From Sitta carolinensis (lineage: Eukaryota; Chordata; Aves; Passeriformes; Sittidae), in NCBI GenBank assembly GCA_032173965.1, contig CM063284.1, positions 116,720,410 through 116,784,409 on the forward strand: 64,000 nt of DNA. Reading direction: 5' to 3'. Positions 51,601 through 64,000 of the stretch are shown one piece after another. Numbering within the stretch: position 1 is the first letter of the stretch; each line of letters opens with the position of its first letter. Under the pieces are notes generated by a model. That model was not told where the DNA came from and did not search any database. It was given only the letters and a program-made list of their open reading frames with translations. The position numbers were made by a program, and so were the translations under genes.

Positions 51601-52577
51601 GGAGCTACAGTTTCTACTGACATTAAAATCTGTCATAAAGCCAAGACACTCATCAGGCAGGAAAAAAAAATACACAGCAAATTTCACTGCTTCATGCACT
51701 GACAAGTGTTATATTCAGGTCCTCTTCTAAATATAGAAAGCACTGTGCATACCTCTATGTGTAAAATAAGCAAGTGCTAGGTGTTAAGATTTTATTCAGT
51801 TACTTGACTTCTAAAATACTCCAGCACAAGAGAAGATATTTTCTTACAAACACTTAGAGAATAAACATATGATTGAACAGATACAAAATTAATAAGAATT
51901 TAGATGTTACCATATTTTGTTTGGGGGAGGTGAAAAATGATGCTGTAGCTGTTGTTAGCCAGCACAATTCTGCAGAGATTGTTTTGAGGAACTCAAACCT
52001 CACAAGTGTACACTTGGAGGAGTCCCAGAGATGGACATGTATTAGTATCCACCCCTCATCTTGGAGTTTTGCACAGCTGTGGATCATAAATACTCTTTGT
52101 TGTCCCAGGGTAGAAATGTCAGGTCAACCTTAGCCATCCTTAGGTGAAAGGATAATATGTAATGTTATAGGGACCCTCAGAAGACCAGGTTCCACAGGGG
52201 ATAGTAACCAGGAGCTTCAAGGAGATTATGAGCAGAGATGGACTGTAACCTCTCCTGCTTTTTCAGAAATGCTTGTTTTCACATGTTGAGCTTCACTTCA
52301 CAGTAAATTTTCCCATGTCTGAGCAGAGGCAAGGCTTTTCATTTTGTCTCTAGATTTACACAGAATTGCTGTGTGCAGTCAGGTGCTGGGTTTTTTCAGC
52401 TTCCAGCTGGTGTGGATAGCTTCATATTTTGCTAGGATGATCAGGCATGTCTGTGGTATGTGTTATTTATTTGGAAGATTGCTTTATAAAGCAGCAGGAA
52501 CCATGAAGCTTTTGAACTGTAGCTCTAAAAACACATGTGAAGTCAATCAAAATGAAAGACAAAACGCACACTGAAAT

Positions 52578-52620
52578 ATATTGTCACGGATTTTGTTTAA
52601 TATTGTCACGGATTTTGTTT
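52578..52620. repeat. Perfect 21-bp direct duplication
   Basis: ATATTGTCACGGATTTTGTT followed by T occurs at 52578-52598 and again at 52600-52620, separated by one A, giving a period of 22 bp. Both copies are identical, so the duplication is probably recent. Confidence 0.95.
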
Positions 52621-53728
52621 CAACAAACTTAGCTGAGCCAGAAGAGGATAGGAAGTGTGAAGGAATGACAACAAGCAGGGGGGAAAGGCACCAGAAAGGC
52701 ACCAAAAAGGCACATGAACATTAGCATCAGGTCCTTGTTTGCAATCTGAAACTTTTGACAAGCTTTGGAGAACAACAGAAACAAGCACTCCTTTACCTAC
52801 TAGAGAGGGATTTACTTGGGTGAGTAGGAAAAGGCAGCAGAAGGCAGAGAAAAGTTACAATAGTGTCCCACTAGACTGCACCTCTGCCTCCAACTTGTCC
52901 ACATTACACTGGCAGCTGAGAGAGAAGAGGCCAGAGGAGGCAAGGGGGAAGGTCAGAGAGAAAATGAAGGACTGTGTAACTTGCATGTGTGTGCATCCAG
53001 GAGCACAGGACAGGTCCAGTCACAAAGGGAGGAGCTGGCCTGATGAACTTAGCCCACACAGAGCCAAATTTTTGACTGCATCCTGGAGAGGAGTTGGATC
53101 TGCAACAGGGAGCTGAGTCCTGCATCCCTGTAAACGCCAGTGTTGTGCATATCCTTGGTTATCACTGGTGTTAAACATGGCTGATATTGCTATTGTAAAG
53201 AGTGTATGCATGCTTTAAACTGTCTTTTGGGGTACCTGATTCCATAATATTTTAACTGCAGTTGTGTTCTATTGTTACTGAAATTGCTGGTACTACTAGC
53301 TTTATACTTCCATAGGATGCTCAATTATTTGTCTCACGATGCTTTTTAGAATTGTCAGATTAAACTATGAAAACAACAACTAAATTTTTCTTTAAAGAGT
53401 GCAGAAACAGGATTAAAAATGATAACCTCTCACTAGAATAAAAGAAACCCTGCAGAGCTGTGCTGTGACAGGATGACTAAGCCAAATATCCTTTCTTGAG
53501 GCGTCCTCCTTCCACAAGCAGATGGTTTGCTGTTATGATCAGGGGATCTGAAGTCAGAGAAATTATCCTGTTGTGAAAATACCATTGGGAGAACACATTT
53601 AATGCCTCCTTCTTGTATTCTTTTCCTTACTTTTGCTTCCTACTGATGTGGTTTCTGTAATCAGTTGTGGGAGACCTTACCCTATGCCCTGCAAGGGAAA
53701 AGAGGCCATTCCTGCCATTTTTAAAGGG

Positions 53729-53747
53729 AAAAAAAAAAAAAAAAAAA
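53729..53747. repeat. Poly(A) run, 19 bp
   Basis: Nineteen A after TTTTTAAAGGG. No retrocopy was recognised upstream. Confidence 0.9.
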
Positions 53748-55504
53748 GTGCTCTTTCACATTTCCACTCCAAGTTGTGAGCACAGCAAGAGAGGAGGTAA
53801 TGAACCGATCATGGCTGGATTGATGGAAGTAGGAAAGGAACCAGTAATCATTTATTCATAAGTATCTGTTTTAAGGCCCTCCTGCAAGTTTGCTATTTCC
53901 CCCAACTCCCCTTTCTAGCCACACCATCAGTGATTTCTAATGCAATTCAGAATCTCAAAGACCATCAGGTATCAAGGTTCAATTAACTCCTACAGTGTGC
54001 TGCAACGTCACACAGCCCCTTGGATCTCAATTCAAATATCTGTGCTGTCATTTCTGCCACAGCCAGGTCCTTCAGTTCCTGCTGTCTCAGGTCCTTGAGC
54101 TCAGCTGTCTCAGATGAGAAAACCTATTCCACCTCTGCTTGTGTCCATCTGGTGCAGCAGTGTTGTTTGCAGCTGAGATGAGTTCACTGCACATTGGCAT
54201 GACTGCTTCCCACCTTTATCACATCTCACAAACCATACTGGACTTGCTGCTCTGCTCTATCTGTCTCAAGACACTTGTGAGACCAAAGTGACTCTGACAG
54301 CTGCCTGACAAGCACAGGCATCTTGTCTTCAGAGTTCATGTGACCTCCAGTGCATCACTGCTGCCATGGTAATTTCACAATATTAAATACAGACCAGGTT
54401 GTGACCTACCCCTCCTGTATGTCTTAGAAGCCCTCTGAAGCTGCTGCTGCAGGCAGCTTGATAAGTGCAAATTTCTTTATGCTTCCCTCATGTGAGGAGT
54501 TTGCTGGGGCAGACACTCCCAGAGAGTTCCACTGGAATATATCTTTACATCTTAATTTGTTTATTTTATGTCAGAATTTCTGAGTTACTTGAAGCTTCCA
54601 TATGGGATTTTTTTACACTTCCCCCCCATATCTAACATAATTTGTGTGTAACTTAGCGCTGTTTACACTGTCAAATACTTTGTATTTCCAAGAAAAACCC
54701 TTGTGGCTCCAAGCGCAACCCAATGGTATTCCAAGGAAATAATTTCATGAAGGGATTATGATCATGCATATATGGATGACCCAGTTTCATAAGGTCATCT
54801 CCCAGAGTGTTACTGCCTTTTCAGTTTCTCATTAGAGACATTTCGATAGATGCCATTTTCAGGTCATTCATATGCAAATGAAATATTTCGATGTTTTCCT
54901 TGCTTTCTACATGATCTGTAAGCACAATGCATTCACTTGTTCTTCTTCATTATAATTTTCTCCCTAGAGCAATAAGCTTCTCTTATTGTAGCCCAAATTA
55001 TGGCAAGAGAAACTTTCCTGGGTAGATGAGCTGTGGACCATCTTGACCCTTTCATCTCTATTTCATACTCTGTTGAGAGTTCTTTTATTTCCCAGAAGCA
55101 TCCTTAGGTTCCTTTTTAGTTGCTGCCAACAACTGTCTGTCAATTGCATGAATTCAGTCTCTGAGATCCAGAAGTTGTCATCTTTTTAGCTCAATTATAA
55201 GCATATTTTTACTTCTGGTACTATTAGAAATTTTAACTTTTCCATAAATTTTGATGTTATTCCTTGTCCAAACACTGACTGGCACAAAATTTTTATATAA
55301 TAAAAGTTATATGACCAGAGTTTCACTCCTACCAAAAATTATTTGTCTTTGCTAATACTGGTGTCCCTGGTGCACCTAAATACCACGGAAAATTGGTTGC
55401 ATTCTGTAAGTCTTCAGGTGGACAGGGAAGAGGAGAGGAAGGCACTGATCTCTTCTCTATGGTAACCAGTGACATGATCCAGGGAATGGCCTAAAGGTGT
55501 GTCC

Positions 55505-55737
55505 AGGTAGGTTACGGCTGGATATAAGGAAAAGGTTTTTCTATCCAGAGGATGGTTGGGCTTCCCAGGGAAGTGGTCACAGCCCCAAGCCTGACAGAGT
55601 TCAAGAAGCATTTGGGAAATGTTCTCAGCCACACTCCCTGGTGTGACTCTTGGGGATGGTGCTGTGCATGGCCAGGAGTTGGACTCGATGATCCTGATAG
55701 GTCCCTTCCACATCAGCATATTCCATGATTCTATGAT
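55505..55737 (+). mobile_element. CR1 LINE, 5'-truncated 3' end
   Basis: This is a plus-strand CR1 tail. It shows TGGATATAAGGAAAAGGTTT, then CAGGGAAGTGGTCACAGCC, then GTTGGACTCGATGATCCTGA, then GGTCCCTTCCA. It ends ATTCCATGATTCTATGAT, the CR1 3' terminal octamer repeat with no poly(A). The 5' end is truncated. A minus-strand open frame of 174 codons (55414-55938) crosses it and is antisense to the element, so it should not be taken as a gene. Confidence 0.93.
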
Positions 55738-56962
55738 GCTATTCTGTTTTCCTTGGCTGCCATGAAGAAGTGTGTTCCTTCGTCTACAGATCTCTGCTGA
55801 TGATTTCAAATGCCTGTGTGGTGTTGTGATCCTTTTACAAACAGCAGATATTTTCTTGTTTGTCCACCTGGGTTTCTCCATCATGGATTCTGTGGATTCC
55901 CACACTGCTGGTGTTATGCTTTCCTGCCTTGGTCTCATTTGCAGAAAAATTGTGGGTGTATTCTCATGTCCACATCAAAACAACATTTAACCTTTTCAAA
56001 TTTCAGGCAGGCCCTTCAAATGCTTTGTTTTAAGTAGATTCTGGGTATTTCAGTACACACCTCCTTGAATAATTTTTTCCCAGAATCTGTGATTTTATCA
56101 GACACTGAGTTCCAAAATTTTTAAAACTTTTTTTACCTTTCTATAAATCACAAAAATTTTATTTTTACTATCTTATTTGTATTGTTTGTTTGAAAACAAA
56201 CATCTGACACATTTCCCTTTATCCTGACTGTAGAGCTAAAATTGCTGTTATAATCTTTCATAATAAACCTTTTCCCAAAATAATTTCAACAATCAAGGTG
56301 CCTCACAATTTCTCTGTCAGAAAATAAGCTACCTTAACAGTGCCACTTCTGTTTTATGGATACAGACCAAAGTTCTGGGCAAACTACTTCAACTATCTTC
56401 TGTTATCTGAAACAGTTTTGATACTGACAAGTTGTTTAACTTCTCTATTCTTCTGTTAGGAGATTTTCTTGCTGTTTATTATTGAGAAAATCAATTGTTC
56501 AATAATAACCTTGAGTGAGGAATTTGTTGTATGCAGTGGTGGTTTTCACACTGAGCAGACTTTAGTAGTCTGAACCTATTCACAACTCAATCAGTTCAAA
56601 CAGAAGAACCTATTTAAAGAGATCTTCCAGGCCGTACAACACAGTGCACCTAAGATGCAACTAAAAAATTGAAACAACATAGTACCTGGAGGAGACAATT
56701 TGTGAAGACAAAAAAAAAACCAAAAAAAACCCCACAACAAACAGTTTAACTTTTTATTCTTAAAATTTTGAAGCTGATGGTACCATTTACTAATAAGTGG
56801 TGAACTGATTTTCCCATACAGATCCTGACAGAAGTGGGGAACTATATTCATGTAACCTCTGCATTATAAGTGTGTTGTCAATGGACCTTATTTTCAATTT
56901 TTGTGCAAAGATGTACTGTACATAGAAATCACAGTATATATATGATAAAAGTGTGTCATTGC

Positions 56963-56963
<1 letters not shown>

Positions 56964-56994
<31 letters not shown>
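56964..56994. repeat. Poly(A) run, 31 bp
   Basis: Thirty-one A after GTGTGTCATTGCC. No plus-strand retrocopy body or target duplication was recognised. Confidence 0.95.
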
Positions 56995-56999
<5 letters not shown>

Positions 57000-59900
57000 C
57001 TGGAAAGCACCCAGTAGTACTGTTAGCTTCTCACTAACACTTGCAGACAAACATTGGCCTTGATAGTAATATCCAAATGTTTTTCAAATTTCTGGACATT
57101 CAGCAAAATTTTTTTACTTCCTTCCAGAAATAACCTAGCACTACTGGAGAGCTGTCCAGTGAACAGCATAAATGAACACTTTACTAAGCTCGGATACATT
57201 TCTGTGCCAATTATAGATTTCAATAATGGGGTGGTTTTAATTGAGCTGATGGACATAAGTGGGATTAATATGCATTGCACATGTACAACATTCTGTTGCA
57301 GCTAATAGGGAATGCAGCTTTTCTGATAACTTCACCTGGCACATTCCTAATAACAAGGAAATTCTTCATTTTAGGAAGAACCGTTCAATGCAGCGAGTTA
57401 GTGATATAGATTTTCTTCTGGTCTGAACAGGTTATTTTCTTTTGTTTATTGCTGTCATTTATGCTTATAATATGGGGTTTGCAGCAAAGCAGATAATAAA
57501 TAAGCCTTACCTTCCTGTCCATTTCTATAATAAATTCTGTGGCATATTATAAAGATGAGAAAAGCTTCAGCTTTAAATGGAAGCTGTAACCCAAAGCCCA
57601 AAGTGAGTAACCAGTGATCAGTCATCAGTCAGTGTGGAACATGACAGGACAGGAACAGTCTGACAACTTGAGATGCACATACACCTTAACATATGAAATA
57701 CCACAGAATCATGGGGTAAGCATATCTGGAAGATCAGATCCCATTCCTAGCTTAAACAGGGCAAACTTTGAAATTAGAACTCAGCACTACCAGTCCAAAC
57801 AAAATCTCTCCATTTTGCTAGAGGGACAATACCTGCCACTGTGCCTAGAGTCTTGCTAAAGTCAAGGTTAATGACACCAAGTAATTTGCAAATTTGCACT
57901 GGTACCCAGTGCTTGGAGTTTAATAGGGAGGATATGCTGCTGCCTGCAATTAGGTGGGAAGAGTTCTTGATGGGAAGCCTTCAAAGAAGGTACAGACAGA
58001 CTGTCCTGTACCTATCTAGAAAATTTAATGATCTCCAGAGATATGACAGAGGATACTTCAGTCTCTGTGTGGAAAAAACCTAATTCATTTAAGACTTCAT
58101 GTAGCAATACTTAATATGTGACTTTAACCCAATATGAAAAGAGGAGAATGAAAATTTATATGGCTTTTTAATCTGAGGTGGCTGAAAATTGGGGTCACAC
58201 CTTCCTGTGGACTCCAGTTTTACCAATTTCAGAGAATTTTCTTCCCTGCTCTTGGCCCTGAAAAAAATAATCAGAGCAAAATTTTAGGGAGTAGGACCAG
58301 AGAGTGAAGGAATCATGAGCTTTCAGACTGATGCTGTGGTGCCTGAAAACACAATTTAGAACAACCTTTTGGAGAAGGCAGTGCAAGCACTACTCAGGCA
58401 GTAAACTCCACAGGTAACCCTCAGACTCCTCTTGTTAGGGTCTGTAGTGAGAAATTATAATATACAGGATGCCAAAGGGGTGAAAGGTGACCTGATACTA
58501 TGTCCACAGTCTAATATCCATCCTTGGCTAATGATACTGGAAAGACTGAGAAATTGCACCTGTTAATGCTCTACTTTTCTTGCACTTACACAAACATCAG
58601 AAACCATTTTTCTACTGCTATCTTTTAAAGCCATCTTGTAGTCAGAGTTAAGGTGGCAGTAAAGCCAGGTAGTGGGGAATAAAAAGTGTGAACTGAAGGG
58701 AAGATGTGTTATGGAAATGAGAGAGCTGTTGCAGAAAGTACAAGCATGTATTTCATGTAGCAAAGAGTACAAAGTTTATGTGACATTTAATGCTGCCAAA
58801 CTGACAAAAGCCCCGATTCTGAGTGATTATGCAATGAGCAACACTGACTGTTGCCTAGCATTGCTTTAGGTGGTGAACACAGCCCAAAAAGAACATTGAA
58901 ATGGCAAAGTCACCCACTTAGGAAAGGAAAAATCTGGGTATCAAAGTACAGCTTCAGGGGGCCCTGACTACAGCAGTGCTTTACGACATCTCTGGAAGAG
59001 ACCACTGCAGAGAGTGCTCCACATCCCACCTCTGGGGTGGGGCTGCAGCCTCTCCCTCTGTCGGGAAAACATAGCTAATGAACACCAAAAATTTTGACTT
59101 ATCATAGCTTTTAAGGCAAGAGAGTATCACTGTGTCTAGACAGCTTATGAAACAGCCTCCACACTTCCTTGAGTGAGTTTGGGCACACACATACACAGAG
59201 TTGCAAATTCTCTATGTGCCATTATAGCCACATGTGCTAGGAATGCCTTTTGTGAAAGGTTGGCTCCTTGCTCCAAAAGCCCTGAGATTTAAGTCTCCAC
59301 CCTCCAATAATCATAGAAATATTTTGAAGTGCAGAAAACAATATTTTTCTCTCCAAGCCCATGGAGAAACTGTCACCCTCACCCGCAGCCTCCAACACTG
59401 CGCCCATAAAAATACATCTGGCTCCCTGCTATAATTTTTGGGCCCAAAATGTATAACTACAGCAAAGCTGCAACAAGTCAAACAATCAGACAATCTTAGG
59501 TATTGGTGGTGCTATTAGAATGCCTGCTTTTATAACCACAGGGAAAAAACATCAGGGAAAAAACACCAGTTCTTTGTACTGCATAGTACAAGGCTCTTCA
59601 CCAAGAAAATGGTCTTTGTAACTCGTTTCTTAAATGCACGTTGTTGAAAATGTCATGGAACTTGAACTGCAGTCTGATATTGTAAAAATAGCTTTCCTAA
59701 AAATATATTTTCCACAATGTATCGTTAAATCCTTCCACATGTATTTTTAATATTACTCATATTTTTTTATCAAAACTTATTTCAAGGACATTAAATTATG
59801 GCAGGATTCTCATTACCAAGGCACTGCTCTTTTATTAAAAAAAATATATAGAGAAAGAGATCACAAAAGGGCAGACACAAAGAGATTGTATTTTATTGCA

Positions 59901-60060
59901 GACCTGACACATTGGTCTGCTCCTGTTAAATCAGTCTGGTGACTATGTGGGACTTTGCAAAATATAAACGCACAAAACAATTTTCCCTTCAGCATGAAAG
60001 GATAAGACAGCAAAGCAATCTCACTCAGAGACTGGAACAAGAACTCAGACTAAATAATGC

Positions 60061-60077
60061 AAAAAAAAAAAAAAAAA
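60061..60077. repeat. Poly(A) run, 17 bp
   Basis: Seventeen A directly after CTAAATAATGC; no associated element was recognised. Confidence 0.9.
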
Positions 60078-60279
60078 GAAGGTGGGGGCTTTTTCCTGAG
60101 GTTTCTATTGGTCTGAAGAATAAGAGGCTGTATATGAGGCAAAGGTGTTGCTGCTATGAGGTGTTTACCTGATGCAGTGTGAATCACCTCATATTGAACC
60201 CACCAAGTGATGGGTCTCCCCCACTGCACAGGCATTTAGCATTTTGACTCCCTTTAAAGTAGCTCATGAGGTTTGCTCA

Positions 60280-60294
60280 ACACACACACACACA

Positions 60295-60329
<35 letters not shown>
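60280..60329. repeat. (CA)n microsatellite
   Basis: About 50 bp of CA repeat, broken by a single CC at 60301-60302, and followed by ATATTCACACAC. Confidence 0.97.
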
Positions 60330-60332
<3 letters not shown>

Positions 60333-61202
60333 TCACACACTCCTGTTGAAAGAGAATAAAAAATTGAGAAAATATCTTCACCATGGACACTTCTCACCAT
60401 GGGACATTTGTCGAAGATCACAGGGATCACAAAAATTGTTTTAAAAAGGAGTTGTGCAAGTGCTAGGGGAAGGGAAACCTTCAATTTTAAATTTAGGTTT
60501 CCATCTCAAAAAAATTAGAGTAAAATAAAAAATACTTTGTGTAATAAGCCAGGAATTTAACTCTTGTTTAACAGATAGCTCTGTGAAAATAATTGCTAAG
60601 AGCCTATGATACCTACAAGGACTTGTTCAGGGGAGTCAACACAAAAGTTTATTCTAACTTACTGCTAGATGCGAAGATACTTACCAGAAAAGGAGTAATT
60701 TCCATCAAGTACTTTGTTTAAGTCAGTCAACAATTGCCAATAAAAAAATTGCTTGATCATTTTCTTCTGACCATGCTAGGTTATAATCTCATCACAATGA
60801 TAGTTTATAATCTCCTTTCCATGCCGCTTTTAAAATGATTCCACGCATTGTTCAAGCCAGGCTAGATCAGGCTTTTGTTCAGCACCAAATAGGTTGCCTA
60901 GCACTATAAATAACAAAATCTCCTTTTCTCCATCATCAGCTTTCAATTGCAGTACAAGTGTAATGCAACTTTAGGAATTCTGTTTAATACCTTGGTGCTT
61001 CCATGGGCAAAGATGAAAAGCTTCTCTGCAAAGTCAGTAGGTCTCCTGAGAAGCAATGCAAGTGCCACAAGACCTTTTTACTTGCTTTTCTTTGGCTGAC
61101 TTTAACTAATGCTGTGGTCATTTGTCCTCACCATGGCAGTTTGGCCTTCATTGCCCTTTGCTCAGAAACAGCTATTTTGGCAAAACAGAATATTTAATAA
61201 AT

Positions 61203-61229
61203 ATGTGTGTGTGTATAGATGTATATATG

Positions 61230-61266
<37 letters not shown>

Positions 61267-61294
61267 TTATTTATTTATTTATTTATTTATTTAT
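61203..61294. repeat. Compound microsatellite (TG)n-(TA)n-(TTTA)n
   Basis: A short TG stretch passes into an imperfect TATATG and TA run (to about 61266), then into about seven TTTA units ending at 61294. The gradual change of unit is typical of slippage-driven growth. Confidence 0.95.
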
Positions 61295-63672
61295 GCAAAT
61301 GGCAATGTGAAAAAATATAGAATAAGTGTTTTACAAAGACAATGTAGAGAATCTCAGCAATGCATATCTAAAGAGACAGTCTCTGTACAGGGCTTTTTGT
61401 TTAAAATCGCAGTACTGGACAAGAAATAAGGTGCTGTATGTTATGCTTTTCATGACTGACTTTGCATGCACTCAGCTCATTGCTTTCAGCAGCCTTTTAA
61501 ATGCTACTGGATTTGCCTCAGTGCCATCTTCTTTGCCCTAACTCCTTCACTCCCTTGTGCTTTTAATCACAGTGTCCCACAGATCTACTACTCTACAAGA
61601 TCAGTGCAAGGCCCATCTATGGAGATAGAAATAGCTAGGAGAGAGCTTCAGATAGGATCAGCTAAAGAAAAGAGCGAGGTTCTTTAATACAGTGGTTAAT
61701 GGTACTAATTAGTTTTGTTTAAAGCTTAATTCTAAAAAAATACTTTCAAAAAAACCCCAAACCCTATTGTCTTTATTTTTTTTTTTTTTCAAAAACTGTA
61801 TATTAAACATAGAAAAATTTTGGATTGAGTTTTCAGTACCAAACTTTCAACTCCTAGTTTCTTTTCCAGGTGCTAGGGAATTAGGACTCTCCTCCGTTAA
61901 AGCTGTGTTAGTGCTGACTGTTACTTTGGTGGAAGTGCTCATTCTACTGGTGGGCATTTTACTTCAGAATGCCCTGCATTAAAATCTGGCTACAAAAGAA
62001 ACCTACTTATTTGCCGCACCCCCAAAACTGAGAGCAATTCACATCCACAAACAACCCACCAACAGCTCAAGTGCAGATAAATCACACCACTTTATCTCCT
62101 GGTGTCAGGGAAAGAAGATTGGAGGGAGGTGACTCCTCTCAGTAACCTAAGGCTTGCCCGGGGGCTTTATTGTGATGATGATTTCGAATGAGCAGCCAAA
62201 GCTCACGGGCCACCCTCGGCAGAGGGCTCGGTGTCGCAGGGATTGTGACACATCCCTGCCTGTGGTCAGCCAGCAGCACCCGGGCTCACCCAGCAGGTCT
62301 CCGGGCCAGGCTTGCTCTGTGCCCAGCACATTTTGCCACTTCTAATTAAGCCCAAAACTGCTTTCAGCTTTGATGATCTTCCTGCTGCTTTTTCCTTCCC
62401 CCACAACTAATTTCAGACGTTCACATTCAGTGAGATACAGGAATAGAAGCAACTCAGCTTGCAGTCATCCTGCTTTAGGAAAGCTGAATATAAACAGGTT
62501 TCTGAGCTATAGTTTACACCAAAGATCAGAACACTGAAGCCTGGTTTGCTGGAGCTGGCTGCAGAGATCATACCAAGTTCCTAAACCAACTCTGAAAAAT
62601 AGCCTCCAGCTAGTTCATATCCCTTCCTATGCTGCCTGTGACCCAAACTACCCCTCTTTAGCTTAGTGGGTGACTGTCATTCTTCTTGTTCCACCAGAAG
62701 CATCCTGATCTGGCCTTACCTAATATGACCTAATCTAGAGCAAACTGCAGCACCCCAGTTGCACGCATGCATGGGCTACTTCCAAATTAATGTCTCAGAG
62801 CTCTCGGTTTTAGTTTTTAATCACATTTTGAACACCTCTCTTCCCTGTTAACCTCCTCAACCAACTCCCTGAATGAACCTGCTGTTTCTCTATCAATATA
62901 GTTTATTCATCTTTGTTTGTTTGTTTGTTTCTGGAGGGAGCCTTACTCTCTACCTTTAGTGTGTAAAAGAGGGGTACATGCCAAGCAAAAAAGTAGTGCC
63001 AGGACATGGTGTCAATCCAAGAGACTTACTGCTCCTGGGAAATTTTCTGTTCCTAAATTATTCTGAGTTGCTTCAGTAAAGGGTTTCTTGCAAAAAGGTA
63101 GTGAAGAAATCCACCTTTTGCCCCCAGGTTACAACTTATTTTGTTAGACCAGATGATGTGACAGCATGATTCTATCAGGACAAATCAAAGTTTACTGAGC
63201 AAATCTGTGTTCTATAACCTGATTTATTGGTGCCATCTGCCAACACCCAAGAACAGATGCTCTGTAGGACCTCACTAGTGTGCAATAATGACTGGGAGAA
63301 ACCCACTGCAAATGACTGAATTTTAAAAGTTACTGAGTGTAGCAGGAGAGATAACAAACACAATGAAAAAATGTCTAGGAGAATGTATCCAAGTGTTCAT
63401 TTTTCAGTTCTGCTACTCTGACAAAAGTGCTTCAGAGCATCCTCATCTACATATGTGGGCATGAGATGTAAAAATAAACCAAGAACTCACAATTTCCTGT
63501 GATTTTGCTCCAATCCTTTGATGTTATGTGCTTCAAAGAAAAGAGAGCATTTTGGAGTGAGTAGTTACAGTCACAGCTTACCCAAAATCAATGAATTCTT
63601 TACAATTGCAAGAATTCTTTTTATGATCGTATTCAAGCAGGTCAGGATTGCCATACTGCTGGCACAAATGTC

Positions 63673-63691
63673 TTTTTTTTTTTTTTTTTTT
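63673..63691. repeat. Poly(T) run, 19 bp
   Basis: Nineteen T after GGCACAAATGTC, followed by ACTGATTTCCCCCC. No associated element was recognised. Confidence 0.92.
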
Positions 63692-64000
63692 ACTGATTTC
63701 CCCCCTTCTCAGCAGCTATTTTCAAGCCCTGCGTACTCTGAGGGCATGCCAAGGTAGAAGCAAACGATTTGCAATTATTGCCACCAGCAACATTAATTTT
63801 GCATTCCCATCTCTTCCAAAACACAGGGGAGCAAAAAGAGATAACGGAAAGACAAGCAACTTGTCGGGGTAGAGATTGAAAACGTGCTTGGGATGAGTGC
63901 AGGCACTGCAGAAGGTGAGGGAGAGCAGCCCCAGCTCCTGCAGCCCCAGGGAACACTTGTAGAGGCGCAGGAGCAGCCCAGTCCCAGTGTCCTTATGGCC

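Larger units (their letters stand above)
40776..55504. other. Intron sequence between LTR copy 2 and the second CR1
   Basis: No exon or RNA gene was recognised. It contains the T39 run at 48650-48688, a 22-bp-period duplication at 52578-52620 and an A19 run at 53729-53747. Open frames reach about 125 codons (52739-53116) but show no recognisable protein similarity. Confidence 0.55.
55738..64000. other. Intron sequence, right end of window
   Basis: No exon was recognised. It contains several A/T runs and microsatellites, a TTTG repeat near 62912-62932, and two GC-richer patches (about 62150-62340 and 63890-64000) without a recognisable product. A 14-bp-period duplication of CAGGGAAAAAACA lies at about 59539-59565. 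Confidence 0.55.

Noticed and set aside
55414..55938. A 174-codon minus-strand open frame
   Set aside because: It runs antisense through the plus-strand CR1 fragment and beyond it. It has no recognisable protein similarity and is explained by the repeat.

Overview
The window looks like intronic DNA from a bird genome, most likely a songbird. It is AT-rich and almost free of coding sequence. It carries two fragments of the CR1 LINE family that dominates avian genomes, two divergent solo LTRs resembling avian class III (ERVL-type) endogenous retroviruses, and scattered microsatellites and long homopolymer runs. Nothing in it looks prokaryotic, viral or plasmid-borne. The assignment to birds rests on the CR1 and LTR sequences and on recall of the protein family, not on a database search.

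One coding exon can be supported: 22517-22691 on the + strand. It encodes 58 complete residues plus one split codon of a CRAL-TRIO lipid-binding domain and matches clavesin-1 (CLVS1), a neuronal phosphoinositide-binding protein of clathrin-coated vesicles. It has a good polypyrimidine tract and AG acceptor upstream and a CAG|GTAGGT donor downstream. The exon that should precede it (start codon and CRAL-TRIO N-terminal region) and those that should follow it (rest of the lipid-binding domain and C-terminal tail) were looked for by eye and not found. The window therefore appears to be the end of one long intron (at least 22.5 kb), the exon, and the beginning of another (at least 41 kb).

Layout: 1-5803 is plain intron with a TG microsatellite. 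5804-7332 is LTR-like copy 1, read on the minus strand, with a GC-rich 10-bp tandem array. 7333-18090 is plain intron. 18091-18571 is a minus-strand CR1 3' end with an internal deletion. 22517-22691 is the CLVS1 exon. 22692-39406 is intron with long T runs, a 25-unit ATT repeat and a possible degenerate tRNA-like element. 39407-40770 is LTR-like copy 2, also minus strand. 55505-55737 is a plus-strand CR1 3' end. The remainder to 64000 is intron with A/T runs and CA, TA and TTTA microsatellites, plus two GC-richer patches near 62.1-62.3 kb and 63.9-64.0 kb that I could not identify.

No new molecular system was found. The most useful second looks are the paired LTRs, the CpG-dense tandem array inside one of them, the two apparent amino-acid differences in the CLVS1 exon, and the unidentified GC-rich patches.
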